From positions 1 through 21,137 of the forward strand of contig CAYMNB010000045.1 of the NCBI GenBank assembly GCA_964391725.1: a stretch of 21,137 nucleotides of DNA. Reading direction: 5' to 3'. The translations under genes and the position numbers were made by a program. The stretch comes from SpSt-1165 sp964391725. Lineage in GTDB: Bacteria > Chloroflexota > Anaerolineae > Anaerolineales > Anaerolineaceae. The notes under the pieces were generated by a model, which saw only the letters and a program-made list of their open reading frames with translations, was not told where the DNA came from and ran no database searches. This document shows positions 7,985 through 16,657 of this stretch, in pieces (position 1 is the first letter of the stretch; each line of letters opens with the position of its first letter).

Positions 7985-9108
7985 ACTGTATTCTCCCTTC
8001 CTGTTGTGCCAGTCTTTTCTCCGCCGAGTGTGGCGAGTAATTGCGCGATTTTGGCGGCAGCATCGGGTTGACCTAATGACAACATAGCCTGCTGCATGGA
8101 CCGGTATTCTTCAGGATTGTTCAAGAGTTGATCTATCATTACTTCTAATTGTATAGCCAATTGCTCATCAGATAGAAAGCGTGCAGCCCCACGACTTGCC
8201 AGGTATTCGGCATTTATTTTTTGGTAGCGCCAGGCATAAGGATAGGGGATAAGGATGGCGGGGGTGCCAATTATTGGATATTCACCGAGGATAGAAGCAC
8301 CTGCACGCGAAACGATCAGGTCGGCAGCGCGCAGAGCGGCCGGCATTTCTTCGTGCAGGTAGGCGTAGAGATGGTAATCGGTTGTTGATTCTGGAGACAA
8401 CGGTGCCGTTTGCGCCTGGACTTCTGGCCAACCAGTGCTGCCGGTGATGTGTACTATTTGATATTTTTGCAGTAGCGATGGCAATAGTTTAAGCAAAGCG
8501 CGGTTGATGGTTTGCGCGCCTTTGCTGCCCCCGAACACAAGCACAACAGGTTTGCGATCATGCAAAGACAAGCTTCGGCGTGCACTGACACGGTCAATCT
8601 GCATCAATTCTGGTTTCACCGGATAGCCTGTGGCTTTGATCTTGTGGCGCGGGATCAATGCTGGAAAATACGGCAGCGAATCCGCATTCGGCACAGTGAT
8701 CAGATCGGCGAAAAAGGAGATTAATTTCAGGGCCAGGCCGGGTTCAATATCTGGCACAAACAAAAGCGAAGGATATCTGACGCCAGCCAATGCCATAGGT
8801 ACGGCGACATAACCGCCGGTGAAGAGCAGCACATCCGGTTGAAATCGTTTGAGCATCTGTTTGGCTTGAAAGAAGCCCTTGATCAGGCTGATGACGTTGC
8901 CCGGCAGGCGGGAGAGTCCAACACCATGGACGCCAGCAGCAGGAATACTGGCGAAGGGGATGCCTTCGCGCTTGACCAATTCTGCCTCCATACCGCCATC
9001 ACCGCCCACCCACAGGAGTTTAAGGTCATCTTCGGGGAGTTCGCGTAAAACGTTGAGAGCGGGATACACGCCGCCCCCCGTCCCCCCGGCGCAGATCAAC
9101 AGGCGCAT
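7981..9108 (-). CDS. murG: UDP-GlcNAc--lipid I GlcNAc-transferase MurG (divergent)
   Basis: GT-B glycosyltransferase that converts lipid I to lipid II at the inner face of the membrane. The 375-aa protein begins MRLLICAGGTGGGVYPAL. The glycine loop GGTGG (8-12) is intact, but the His that normally follows is Gly13. The usual HEQN segment is replaced by PDIEPG. GGSKGAQTIN, the GEYPIIGTPAILIP donor-binding region and later Q and N residues (RYQKINA) are retained. The frame extends 12 codons further up, but the ATG at 9108 has a perfect AAGGAGGT 6 nt before it. With this start, murG overlaps the 3' end of ftsW by 83 bp. The stop overlaps the CvpA-like gene by 4 bp. Confidence 0.93.
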   Translation of the reverse strand: MRLLICAGGTGGGVYPALNVLRELPEDDLKLLWVGGDGGMEAELVKREGIPFASIPAAGVHGVGLSRLPGNVISLIKGFFQAKQMLKRFQPDVLLFTGGYVAVPMALAGVRYPSLLFVPDIEPGLALKLISFFADLITVPNADSLPYFPALIPRHKIKATGYPVKPELMQIDRVSARRSLSLHDRKPVVLVFGGSKGAQTINRALLKLLPSLLQKYQIVHITGSTGWPEVQAQTAPLSPESTTDYHLYAYLHEEMPAALRAADLIVSRAGASILGEYPIIGTPAILIPYPYAWRYQKINAEYLASRGAARFLSDEQLAIQLEVMIDQLLNNPEEYRSMQQAMLSLGQPDAAAKIAQLLATLGGEKTGTTGRENTV

Positions 9109-10306
9109 CGAGTGACCTCCTTTCCATGGCGATTTTCTTTTCATTACTGATGCGGTGAATACTGAATATCAAACCAATGGCGCCCAGGGAGGTCACCATC
9201 ATCGAACCGCCATAACTGATCAGCGGTAACGCGTTGCCTGCCACCGGGAACAGATTGACCATCACACCCATATTGAGGATGGCTTCAAACACCAGCCAAC
9301 AAGTTAAGCCGGCAGCCAGCAGTTTACCGGTCATATCGGGAGCTTCATCGGCGATCTTCAAGCCACGCCATAGGATTACTCCGTAGAGCAGAATGACGAA
9401 CGTGCCGCCGAAGAAACCTAATTCTTCGACAATGACCGCGAAAATGCTGTCAGTCCAGGGCACCGGCAGACCGATGAATTTGGAAGAACCTTCACCCAGT
9501 GGCGTACCAAACCATCCACCGCGGATGATGGCAGCCACAGAATGCTGGATGTGGTCACTGGTTTGTGAGATGTCATTCCAGCTGCCAAAATAATTTTCTA
9601 TGCGGTATTGCACATAGTTGGTGCCAAAGAGGGGTTCGGAGAAAACATAGATCAAACCGAACATGACCAGTGCAATCAGGACGATAATCACCATGATGCG
9701 CCAGCTGCCATCAGCCATGAAGAACAACAATCCACCCATGAACATGATGGTGAGCATGGCGCTGACATCAGGCTGGGCAAGGATTAAACCACACACAACT
9801 CCCAAAATTATTCCTAAAGGCAAGACGCCGCTGACGAGACTGTTCAACTGGTCCTTCTTGCGGCTGATCCAAACGGACAGGTAAATGATCACCGCTACTT
9901 TGGCAAGCTCGGATGGTTGAATAGAACCGCCGAACAGGGCACGTTTTGGCACGTCCACATCGAGCGGCACAAAGAAAACAGCGATCAGCAGGACGATGGT
10001 ACCGACAAGAATCCACGGCGCCAGCGGGCGCAGCCAACGGTAGTCAACACGATAGGCTACATAAGCCACCGCCAGGCCAAGAACCACAAAGACCACCTGT
10101 CTTCGCAGGAAAAAGTAGGGGTTGTTGTTGGTGGTGTTGCGGATGGAAAACTGCATGGAAGAGGAGAAGACCATCACCAACCCCAAAATGAGCAAAATGA
10201 CCACGGCAAGCAACATGGGGGTGTCGATCTTGAGGTTCATACGCTTGAGGCTTTTCGCCTGCGTATCGATGGAAGCACTGCCTTTTACGAAATTTGTTGC
10301 ACCCAT
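9026..10306 (-). CDS. ftsW: SEDS peptidoglycan glycosyltransferase FtsW
   Basis: Polytopic SEDS-family polymerase that uses lipid II at the septum together with FtsI. The 426-aa sequence contains about ten membrane segments. It has the QPSELAK motif (130-136), YVQYRIENYF, a GEGSSKFIGLPVPWTDSIFAVIVEELG-type region with the conserved Asp286, and the late GGSMM segment. The QPSE loop is shortened (KRALFGGSIQPSE, without the usual GARRW stretch). The ATG at 10306 overlaps the murD end by 22 bp and follows AAAGG at 8 nt. The C-terminal 30 residues are Arg-rich and lie in the out-of-frame overlap with murG. A RodA paralogue is possible by family, but the dcw position favours FtsW. Confidence 0.94.
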   Translation of the reverse strand: MGATNFVKGSASIDTQAKSLKRMNLKIDTPMLLAVVILLILGLVMVFSSSMQFSIRNTTNNNPYFFLRRQVVFVVLGLAVAYVAYRVDYRWLRPLAPWILVGTIVLLIAVFFVPLDVDVPKRALFGGSIQPSELAKVAVIIYLSVWISRKKDQLNSLVSGVLPLGIILGVVCGLILAQPDVSAMLTIMFMGGLLFFMADGSWRIMVIIVLIALVMFGLIYVFSEPLFGTNYVQYRIENYFGSWNDISQTSDHIQHSVAAIIRGGWFGTPLGEGSSKFIGLPVPWTDSIFAVIVEELGFFGGTFVILLYGVILWRGLKIADEAPDMTGKLLAAGLTCWLVFEAILNMGVMVNLFPVAGNALPLISYGGSMMVTSLGAIGLIFSIHRISNEKKIAMERRSLDAPVDLRRGDGGRRVSRSQRFTRTPRR

Positions 10307-11703
10307 TGTTTGAACCTTTCTCCACGTTCTGCAAAATCTTTGAATTCGTCGAAACTTGTCCCGCCAGGAGAGAGCAGCACCACGTCACCAGCCTGCGCGA
10401 CGGTTGCGGCGCAGGCAACTGCTTCCTGTAGGGTTGGGCAGGTGTGGGTTTTCACCAGACTGGTAGCCGAATGGGCGCGCCGTAAGATGGGTTCGATGAG
10501 ATCGGCGGCTTCTCCAAACAAAATGATATCATGCACGCGGCGGTGAACAAGGCTGGCAAGCTGTTCCCAGGGCAGGTCTTTGTCTCTGCCGCCCAGCAGC
10601 AGCACCAACGGTTCACTAAAGGAACGGATGGCCGCCATGCTGCGTTCAGGGGTGGTAGCAATCGAATCGTTGTACCATTGCACGCCTTTGTGTTCCCGCA
10701 CAAATTCCAGGCGGTGCGGTACGCCGGTGAATGATGCAATACTGTCATGAATCCGATCTAAAGAGATTTCGCTGCAATAGGCCAAAAGCAATGCTGCCAT
10801 AACATTTTGAATGTTGTGTCTGCCGCGCAGCAGGATCTCGTTGATATTGAGGATTTCTGTTTCTTGTATGCCATTGGAGAGCAAGAGTTGATCGCTGCTT
10901 TGGTAAACCTGGGGATGAAAGCCCGGGCTGCGTCGAAAACCGAAACTCGCCCACCGACCCGGTATGATCGTACGCAAGGCGTTCGCCCCCGGATCTTCGT
11001 GGTTGATGATGGCCCAGTCATCGGGTTTCTGCCAGCGAAACAGGTTGGCTTTGGCGGCTGTATAGGCCTCCATGGAGCCATGACGATCCAAATGATTGGG
11101 GGTGATGTTCAGAATGGCAGCCACTGACGGAACAGTTTTCATCAATTCCAGTTGAAAGCTGGACAATTCCAGAACCACCACATCTTCAGGCCGGATATCT
11201 TCCACCTGTTCAATGAGCGGCATGCCGATATTTCCGCCCACCCAAACCTTGCGATTGGTATTTTTCAGCGCATCGGAGACAATTTTGCCCATCAGTGCGG
11301 TGGTGGTGGTTTTGCCGGCTGAACCTGAGATGCCGATCACCTGTCCCTGTACAGATTGCATGAACAGTTCAGAATCATTGGTCAATGGAATGTGGCGGCG
11401 GATAGCTTCCTCGATGAGAGGCAAATTGAGCGGAACGCCGCCGGAAACACACAACATGTCGAGATTTTCCAACAGTTCCAAAGGGTGGCTTCCCAGATGC
11501 CAGGAGAGAGTGCCCTGCGGTTGGCGCGCCAACTGCCACGCGGTCATCTGGTCAATGACAGGCTGCATGGCAGCGCTGTCACTGCGGTCATTGAGGATGA
11601 CATCAGCGCCATACAGCAGGAAAAAACGCGCAAGAGCGAGCCCCTGGCGGGCTGCGCCGATCACGCAAATCCTTTCTCCTTGCCATTGATTGCTGACAGC
11701 CAT
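10285..11703 (-). CDS. murD: UDP-N-acetylmuramoyl-L-alanine--D-glutamate ligase MurD
   Basis: Mur ligase adding D-Glu to UDP-MurNAc-L-Ala. The 472-aa protein has the N-terminal GAARQGLALARF, the ATP P-loop GISGSAGKTTT (124-134; the usual TN before GKTTT is SA here), ELSSFQLE, NITPNHLDRHGSMEAY, GVPHRLEFV and NDSIATTPE. The C-terminal LSPGGTSFDEFKDFAERGERF replaces the more common SPA(A/C)ASFD. These motif pairs fit MurD rather than MurC, MurE or MurF. The ATG lies 7 bp after the mraY stop with GAGG 4 nt upstream. The end overlaps the ftsW start by 22 bp. Confidence 0.96.
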   Translation of the reverse strand: MAVSNQWQGERICVIGAARQGLALARFFLLYGADVILNDRSDSAAMQPVIDQMTAWQLARQPQGTLSWHLGSHPLELLENLDMLCVSGGVPLNLPLIEEAIRRHIPLTNDSELFMQSVQGQVIGISGSAGKTTTTALMGKIVSDALKNTNRKVWVGGNIGMPLIEQVEDIRPEDVVVLELSSFQLELMKTVPSVAAILNITPNHLDRHGSMEAYTAAKANLFRWQKPDDWAIINHEDPGANALRTIIPGRWASFGFRRSPGFHPQVYQSSDQLLLSNGIQETEILNINEILLRGRHNIQNVMAALLLAYCSEISLDRIHDSIASFTGVPHRLEFVREHKGVQWYNDSIATTPERSMAAIRSFSEPLVLLLGGRDKDLPWEQLASLVHRRVHDIILFGEAADLIEPILRRAHSATSLVKTHTCPTLQEAVACAATVAQAGDVVLLSPGGTSFDEFKDFAERGERFKQWVQQIS

Positions 11704-11710
11704 AATCCCT

Positions 11711-12733
11711 CTATAACATCGACACAGCGATGCCCAACATGGTGAATAACAAACTAATCAGCCAGAAGCGTTGCACGACCTGGGTTTCGCTCCAGCCGCT
11801 GAGTTCAAAGTGATGGTGAAGCGGTGCCATCTTGAAGACACGTTTGCCCTTGGTGGCTTTGAAATAGGCAACCTGGATGATGACACTGACCACCTCGCTG
11901 ACGGGAATGATCGCGATCAGTGGCAAGATCAGCCATTCGCCGGTCATCAACGCCACCACAGCCAGGGTGGCACCTAAGGCAAGTGAACCGGTATCACCCA
12001 TGATCATTTGGGCAGGATGCACATTAAACCAGAGATAGCCAAACAAAGCGCCTACCAGCGTAAAAGCGAATCGGCCGAGGGAAGCCTGGCCATTCATGAT
12101 GGCAATAGCACCATAGGCGGCAAAACAGGTTGCCGCGATCAAACCTGCCAGCCCGTCCAGCCCGTCGGTGAAGTTCATGGCATTGCTGAAGCCGACGATG
12201 ATGAAGGCGGCGATGGGGATATAGATCCAGCCCAGGTTCAATTCCTGCGATTGTTCAAAGATAGGGATGATTACATCGGGTACATCAACCACATATTGCA
12301 AAACCCACGCAATGACCAGGGCCAATATGATCTGGATGATGAACTTGGTGGAACTGCGCATGCCCAAACCGCGGCGCGGGCCGCGGATGCCTTCCCAATC
12401 GTCAATGGCGCCTAAAATGGCATAGGCGATCAACACCACCAGGGGAAAGAGAGCAGTAACTCCACTCATATATTGCAGTCCGACGAAAGAAGAAGCATTC
12501 AGCAAAATGGTGAGCATGGTCACCGGCAAGATGAACAACAAACCACCCATGGTGGGGATGCCGGTTTTCATCTGGTGGCGTTCAGGTCCGTCGATTCGTA
12601 CAATTTTTCCGATTTTAAAATGGTGCATCAAGCGAATGGCGGGTGAACCCCAAATGACTGTAACCATAAAGCTCAAGGTTGCCAATGCCAGGGCAAGCGA
12701 AATATCTGATGTTCGCATCCATTCAAAGATCAT
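11711..12733 (-). CDS. mraY: Phospho-N-acetylmuramoyl-pentapeptide transferase MraY
   Basis: Polytopic membrane transferase that moves phospho-MurNAc-pentapeptide from UDP to undecaprenyl phosphate, forming lipid I. The 340-aa protein has about ten hydrophobic segments and the family motifs HQMKTGIPTMGG (53-64), the DD pair at 111-112, NFTDGLDG (187-194), MGDTGS (245-250, Asp247) and PLHHHFE (304-310). The Asp residues coordinate magnesium in this family. The DD motif is followed by WEGIRG rather than the usual Y(L/I)K. The ATG overlaps the murF stop by 4 bp and has AAGGA close upstream. Confidence 0.97.
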   Translation of the reverse strand: MIFEWMRTSDISLALALATLSFMVTVIWGSPAIRLMHHFKIGKIVRIDGPERHQMKTGIPTMGGLLFILPVTMLTILLNASSFVGLQYMSGVTALFPLVVLIAYAILGAIDDWEGIRGPRRGLGMRSSTKFIIQIILALVIAWVLQYVVDVPDVIIPIFEQSQELNLGWIYIPIAAFIIVGFSNAMNFTDGLDGLAGLIAATCFAAYGAIAIMNGQASLGRFAFTLVGALFGYLWFNVHPAQMIMGDTGSLALGATLAVVALMTGEWLILPLIAIIPVSEVVSVIIQVAYFKATKGKRVFKMAPLHHHFELSGWSETQVVQRFWLISLLFTMLGIAVSML

Positions 12734-14172
12734 AGTTCCTTCTCCAGTGCCCGTGTAATTCGATCCATACGTAAGCCATGGCTTCCTTTCACCAGCACGA
12801 TATCGTTTTCGGTCAGCGTTTCTCTGAGAAAACTGATCGCCTGGGAGACTTCCACCAGCCAGTGCACTTTTTCGGCAGGCATGCCGGATCGCAGGGCAGT
12901 CTCGGTGATGATTTTACTACGGTCTCCCACACCAATCAAAAAATCACAGGTTCCAACAGCGTGTGTGCCTACCAATTGGTGTCCGCTGACCTCATACTGG
13001 CCCAATTCATACATCTCGCCCAGTACAGCGATACGCCGGCTGTTAGGGGTGGGCAGGGGGATATCGTGCAGCAGGTCTAACGCAGCACAGGTGGACTCTG
13101 GAGCGGCGTTATAGGTGTCGTCCAGCAGCAATGCGCCATTGGGCAAATGCATGACGGACAGACGCAGTTGGGCATCGGCTTGCTGCAAGCCATGCAGAAT
13201 TTCGTCCCAGGTAAGGTTGAAGGCAAGCCCGGCGGCGGCGGCACGCAAGGCGGTGTAGACGTTGTGGCGTCCGACCAAAGGGGTATGGACGGGGATGGAT
13301 TGACCGTTATGATGGAACGTGAAGCACAATCCTTCCAAACCAGGGCTTTGGATGTCATCCGCCCACAAGTCTGCCTGTGGATCTAACCCGTAGTAGAATA
13401 CCTTCGCGCAGGTGTATTTTGACATTGGCCGGACAAGCTCATCATCATAATTCAGGATGGCAGTGCCATGCGGCGGCAATGCCTGCACCAGTTCTGTTTT
13501 TCCACGCACAATCTCCTGCTGTGAACCGGCGCGTTCTGCGTGTACGGTGCCGATGTTTGATACGATACCTGCGACGGGATGGGCAATGTCGCAGAGGAAG
13601 GTGATCTCGCCGGGTACATAGAAACCCATTTCAAGTACTGCTGCCTGGTGTCCGTGTCCCGCTTCTAACAAGGTGATCGGCAGGCCAATCTCATTGTTGT
13701 AGTTGCCGCGGTTTTTGAGGGTGTGGAATTTCTGGCGCAGGACCGAGGCTACCAGTTCTTTGGTACTTGATTTACCGACACTGCCGGTGATGCCGACGAC
13801 CTGTAGATCAAGCTGGGTGCGCCAGTAGCGGGCCATCTGCTGCAGTGCTTCAATCGAATTTGGCACCTGCAGACAAAAGGGGAATTGTTGTATGGCTTGG
13901 ATGGTCTCCATTGTGAAGGTGTTGAAGGGCGTACAAGGTTGTTCAACAATGGCCAACAAAGCACCGGCAGAAAAAGCCTGTTCGACGTAGTGATGCCCGT
14001 CGGTACTCTCACCTTTGGTAGCAAAAAAAATACCGCCGGGCGTGATCAACCGTGAGTCGGTGGCAGCGCCGTTTAAGGTTGTGTCTAACAATCTTGGCGC
14101 AATGCTGTCGATTGCACTTGGTAGGATATCTTGCGGGATTAAGGCTGTCAGAACATGACGCAGAGAGATCAT
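12730..14172 (-). CDS. murF: UDP-MurNAc-tripeptide--D-alanyl-D-alanine ligase MurF
   Basis: Mur ligase that adds the D-Ala-D-Ala dipeptide made by Ddl to the UDP-MurNAc-tripeptide. The 480-aa sequence has the N-terminal TDSRLITPGGIFFA, the P-loop GITGSVGKSSTKE (127-139), NYNNEIGLP, GRHNVYTALRAAAAG, DDTYNAAPES (canonical YNANP with one N changed to A), GEMYELG and VKGSHGLRMD near the C-terminus. The SS after GK and the NNEIG motif mark it as MurF rather than MurE. It overlaps the ftsI stop by 4 bp (ATGA) with GAGG 7 nt upstream. No murE lies between ftsI and murF. Confidence 0.97.
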   Translation of the reverse strand: MISLRHVLTALIPQDILPSAIDSIAPRLLDTTLNGAATDSRLITPGGIFFATKGESTDGHHYVEQAFSAGALLAIVEQPCTPFNTFTMETIQAIQQFPFCLQVPNSIEALQQMARYWRTQLDLQVVGITGSVGKSSTKELVASVLRQKFHTLKNRGNYNNEIGLPITLLEAGHGHQAAVLEMGFYVPGEITFLCDIAHPVAGIVSNIGTVHAERAGSQQEIVRGKTELVQALPPHGTAILNYDDELVRPMSKYTCAKVFYYGLDPQADLWADDIQSPGLEGLCFTFHHNGQSIPVHTPLVGRHNVYTALRAAAAGLAFNLTWDEILHGLQQADAQLRLSVMHLPNGALLLDDTYNAAPESTCAALDLLHDIPLPTPNSRRIAVLGEMYELGQYEVSGHQLVGTHAVGTCDFLIGVGDRSKIITETALRSGMPAEKVHWLVEVSQAISFLRETLTENDIVLVKGSHGLRMDRITRALEKEL

Positions 14173-16124
14173 GGAGCGACCTCGCCTGAGACAGTCTTCA
14201 AACGGATCTCGTCGGGAGGAATCTGGTAATAAGTCAGCAGATATTCAGCCACTTCTGCAAATACAGGCGCTGATACCATGGATGCAAAGGTAGCGGTTTT
14301 GGGATTGTCGATCCACACATAGACCATGAATTGGGCATCGTCGGATGGGCCCCAGCCGACGAAAGTGGCGTTGGTTTCACGATCAGAATATCCGCCCGGG
14401 ATGGCTTTGAGGGCAGTGCCGGTCTTGCCACTCAAGGTATACCCTTCGACAAAGGCGTTCCAGGTCTCAGTTTGAGTGGGGTCAGGAGAAATGATGAGCA
14501 TATCATTGACGATTTTGGCAATCTCGGGTGAGATGGGGTTGGCAAATACCTGAGGTGTATTGTTGTACTGCATACCATCCACCACAATCGATTTCAACAC
14601 GTGCGGCGCCATGATACGACCATTGTTGGGAATGGCGGAGATGGCCATCATCATCTGGATGGGGGTCAGAGCAATGCCATGGCCGTAAGCCTGGCGGCCG
14701 AGTTCGACCGGACGCCAATCAAGCGTCCCCGGTTCTTTCAGGGGATAGACGGTCTCGCCGGCAAGGTCGATGTTGGTGCGGCGGTCAAGCCCGAAGGCAT
14801 GCAATCCTTCGTAGAATTTCTCCACACCGGTCTGGGTGTTGACCCATGCCAAACACACATTCGAGGATTTGCGCAGACATTCGCCCATGTCGAGGCGGCC
14901 CATTCCCTGCTGGTTCCAGTTGGTGATCTCACGAAAGCCGACCTCGATATGACCAGTGTCGTCGTAAACAGTGTCAGGCTGGACGGCTTCGTTTTGTAAG
15001 GCAATCGCCATCGTGACGACCTTGAACACAGAACCTGGCTCGTAGGTGTCCATAATGGCTTTGTTATAGCGGTTTTGGGAGACAATGGCAGTGTTTTCTT
15101 GAGCCTCTTCATCCTCAAAAACTTCTTCGTCATCTTCCTCGTTATTCTTCTCTCTTGTGCTGATAACGTCATTGCCCAGGGCTTCCTGCCAGTACCAATA
15201 TTGATTGGGATTGGCACGTGGGGTGGTGGTCATTGCAATGATCTCGCCATTTTTTGGATTCATGACGATGATGGTGCCAGAATCGGCATCATAGCGCTCA
15301 ACAGCATCATCGAGAATACTCTCGATCTCTGCCTGCACCACCGCATCGATGGTCAGGATCAAGGATTGGCCGATAGGGATGTCCTCGATATAAAAATCAT
15401 CATACAACTGCAATGCCAGATAGCTGATCTTGTCTTCGGCAGCCAGTTTGGTATTGTAGTAGCCTTCCAGGCCAAATTGACCAATGGTTCCATCGCGATT
15501 GAGAAAGGTGGCAAACCCCAGTATGTTAGAAGCCAGGTCATCTTCCGGGTAGTACCGCTGCAGGTGGGGGGTCCATACCAATCCGCGCAAGCTGGGCAGC
15601 TCATTGACCCGGGTGCGTTCTTTGGGGCTGGCATTCTCAAGGAACCGCAGACGGTTTTCTTCATAGTATTGCCGCAGCGCGGTCAGTTCATCGATGGTGG
15701 ATTGGGGAATATTGTCCAGTGCATAGAACTGATGGTAAATGTGGCCTTCAAGCTGGTCATTGAATGGTTTGCTGGCTGCTTCAAAAATTACAGCCTCATC
15801 CAATTTATACTCTTCACCAAAATATTGCATGATAGTCTGGGTAATGGTATTCGGGTTACGCCCGTTATTTTCGGTGACCGCGAGGTTAATGCCTAATTGG
15901 TAGACTGTTTTTGAACCTGCCAGCAATTTGCCATTGACATCATAAATGCGCCCGCGCTCGGCTTCATGTTTGATGGGAAGATAGGATGAGACCCTGGTTT
16001 TGTCCTCACTGAAGGTTACCATGACAGGATCATTCTGCACACGCAGGATCTGAAAAACGATCATGAGCGCAACCAGGCTGAAAATGATACCGATGGTGGT
16101 TAGTCGGGGTGATTTTTTGTTCAT
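14169..16124 (-). CDS. ftsI: Septal penicillin-binding protein (FtsI/PBP2x-like transpeptidase)
   Basis: Class B PBP that cross-links septal peptidoglycan made by FtsW. From the ATG at 16124 it is 651 aa. A single N-terminal membrane anchor lies at about 8-30, followed by a dimerisation region with RGRIYDVNGKLLA and a transpeptidase domain. The active-site motifs are SVFK (365-368), SSN (420-422) and KTG (567-569). An acidic insertion of about 20 residues (327-346) sits between strand GEIIAMTTTPRANPN and the SVFK motif. No PASTA domains follow. The open frame runs 19 codons further up, but that stretch is a shadow of ftsL. The chosen ATG overlaps the ftsL stop by 4 bp and has only a weak Shine-Dalgarno, which suggests coupled translation. 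Confidence 0.95.
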   Translation of the reverse strand: MNKKSPRLTTIGIIFSLVALMIVFQILRVQNDPVMVTFSEDKTRVSSYLPIKHEAERGRIYDVNGKLLAGSKTVYQLGINLAVTENNGRNPNTITQTIMQYFGEEYKLDEAVIFEAASKPFNDQLEGHIYHQFYALDNIPQSTIDELTALRQYYEENRLRFLENASPKERTRVNELPSLRGLVWTPHLQRYYPEDDLASNILGFATFLNRDGTIGQFGLEGYYNTKLAAEDKISYLALQLYDDFYIEDIPIGQSLILTIDAVVQAEIESILDDAVERYDADSGTIIVMNPKNGEIIAMTTTPRANPNQYWYWQEALGNDVISTREKNNEEDDEEVFEDEEAQENTAIVSQNRYNKAIMDTYEPGSVFKVVTMAIALQNEAVQPDTVYDDTGHIEVGFREITNWNQQGMGRLDMGECLRKSSNVCLAWVNTQTGVEKFYEGLHAFGLDRRTNIDLAGETVYPLKEPGTLDWRPVELGRQAYGHGIALTPIQMMMAISAIPNNGRIMAPHVLKSIVVDGMQYNNTPQVFANPISPEIAKIVNDMLIISPDPTQTETWNAFVEGYTLSGKTGTALKAIPGGYSDRETNATFVGWGPSDDAQFMVYVWIDNPKTATFASMVSAPVFAEVAEYLLTYYQIPPDEIRLKTVSGEVAP

Positions 16125-16657
16125 GGCTTGATACCCGGTGTGATGGCATATTGCTGCATGGTGTACACCAGCAAGTCCCACATCGATTCGGTGTAACTGG
16201 TGCGCAGCATGGGCTGGGTGAGTTGTTGTTCGTGATACAAAGGCGCTAATTGGAAGGGCTGTTTCGGCTGATAGCCCTGGACACCCACAAAAACGAGGTC
16301 CTTGCTCTCATACGGTTCAAAACCTATGCGAGACATATTATCTTTGAGCGAACGCGCACCTTGTTTTTGCGCCAATTCACTTTCCAGGCTGATGATGCGC
16401 TCCTGCAGCACGATCTTGGAATATTCAAGGCTGCGGTAGCGCTGGGTGGCAGCAGCCATCTGTGAAGCCAGCGCCAGGTAGAGGGCGGACGTTAACGCAA
16501 AGAAGAACCCGATCAGCAGAATCTGGCTGATCCGTTTCAGTTCTGTCCGCCACGGTTTCTGGCGGTAGGCCTGACGGGTTGCGTTTCTTTTGGTAGCGTA
16601 GGTCATACAATAGTTCGCCTGGTAGGTGGTTTGAATCTTTCTTGCTGCAACAGTCAT
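16121..16657 (-). CDS. ftsL: FtsL-like divisome protein
   Basis: A 178-aa bitopic protein in the ftsL position, between rsmH and ftsI. A basic cytoplasmic segment (1-43) is followed by a membrane span at about 44-66 and a heptad-like coiled coil (about 70-100). Then comes SRIGFEPYESKDLVFV, matching the FtsL/DivIC pattern of a short conserved stretch after the coiled coil. The C-terminal 50 residues are longer than in typical FtsL and rich in Gln, Pro and Tyr. The ATG at 16657 has no good Shine-Dalgarno and lies in a hairpin arm. An alternative ATG at 16606 would remove 17 residues. Identification rests on topology and position, since this family is poorly conserved. Confidence 0.8.
   Translation of the reverse strand: MTVAARKIQTTYQANYCMTYATKRNATRQAYRQKPWRTELKRISQILLIGFFFALTSALYLALASQMAAATQRYRSLEYSKIVLQERIISLESELAQKQGARSLKDNMSRIGFEPYESKDLVFVGVQGYQPKQPFQLAPLYHEQQLTQPMLRTSYTESMWDLLVYTMQQYAITPGIKP

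Noticed and set aside
9109..9144. 12-codon upstream extension of murG
   Set aside because: The ATG at 9108 has a perfect Shine-Dalgarno and places the first beta strand at the N-terminus as in other MurG proteins.
15075..15896. 273-codon open frame on the plus strand inside ftsI
   Set aside because: It is exactly antisense to ftsI, which has complete catalytic motifs. The translation has no recognisable domain, and its hydrophobic start is the antisense of the acidic insertion.
16125..16181. Upstream 19-codon extension of ftsI
   Set aside because: It lies wholly inside ftsL in another frame. The ATG at 16124 gives the usual short cytoplasmic start (MNKKSPR) before the membrane anchor and a standard ATGA junction.
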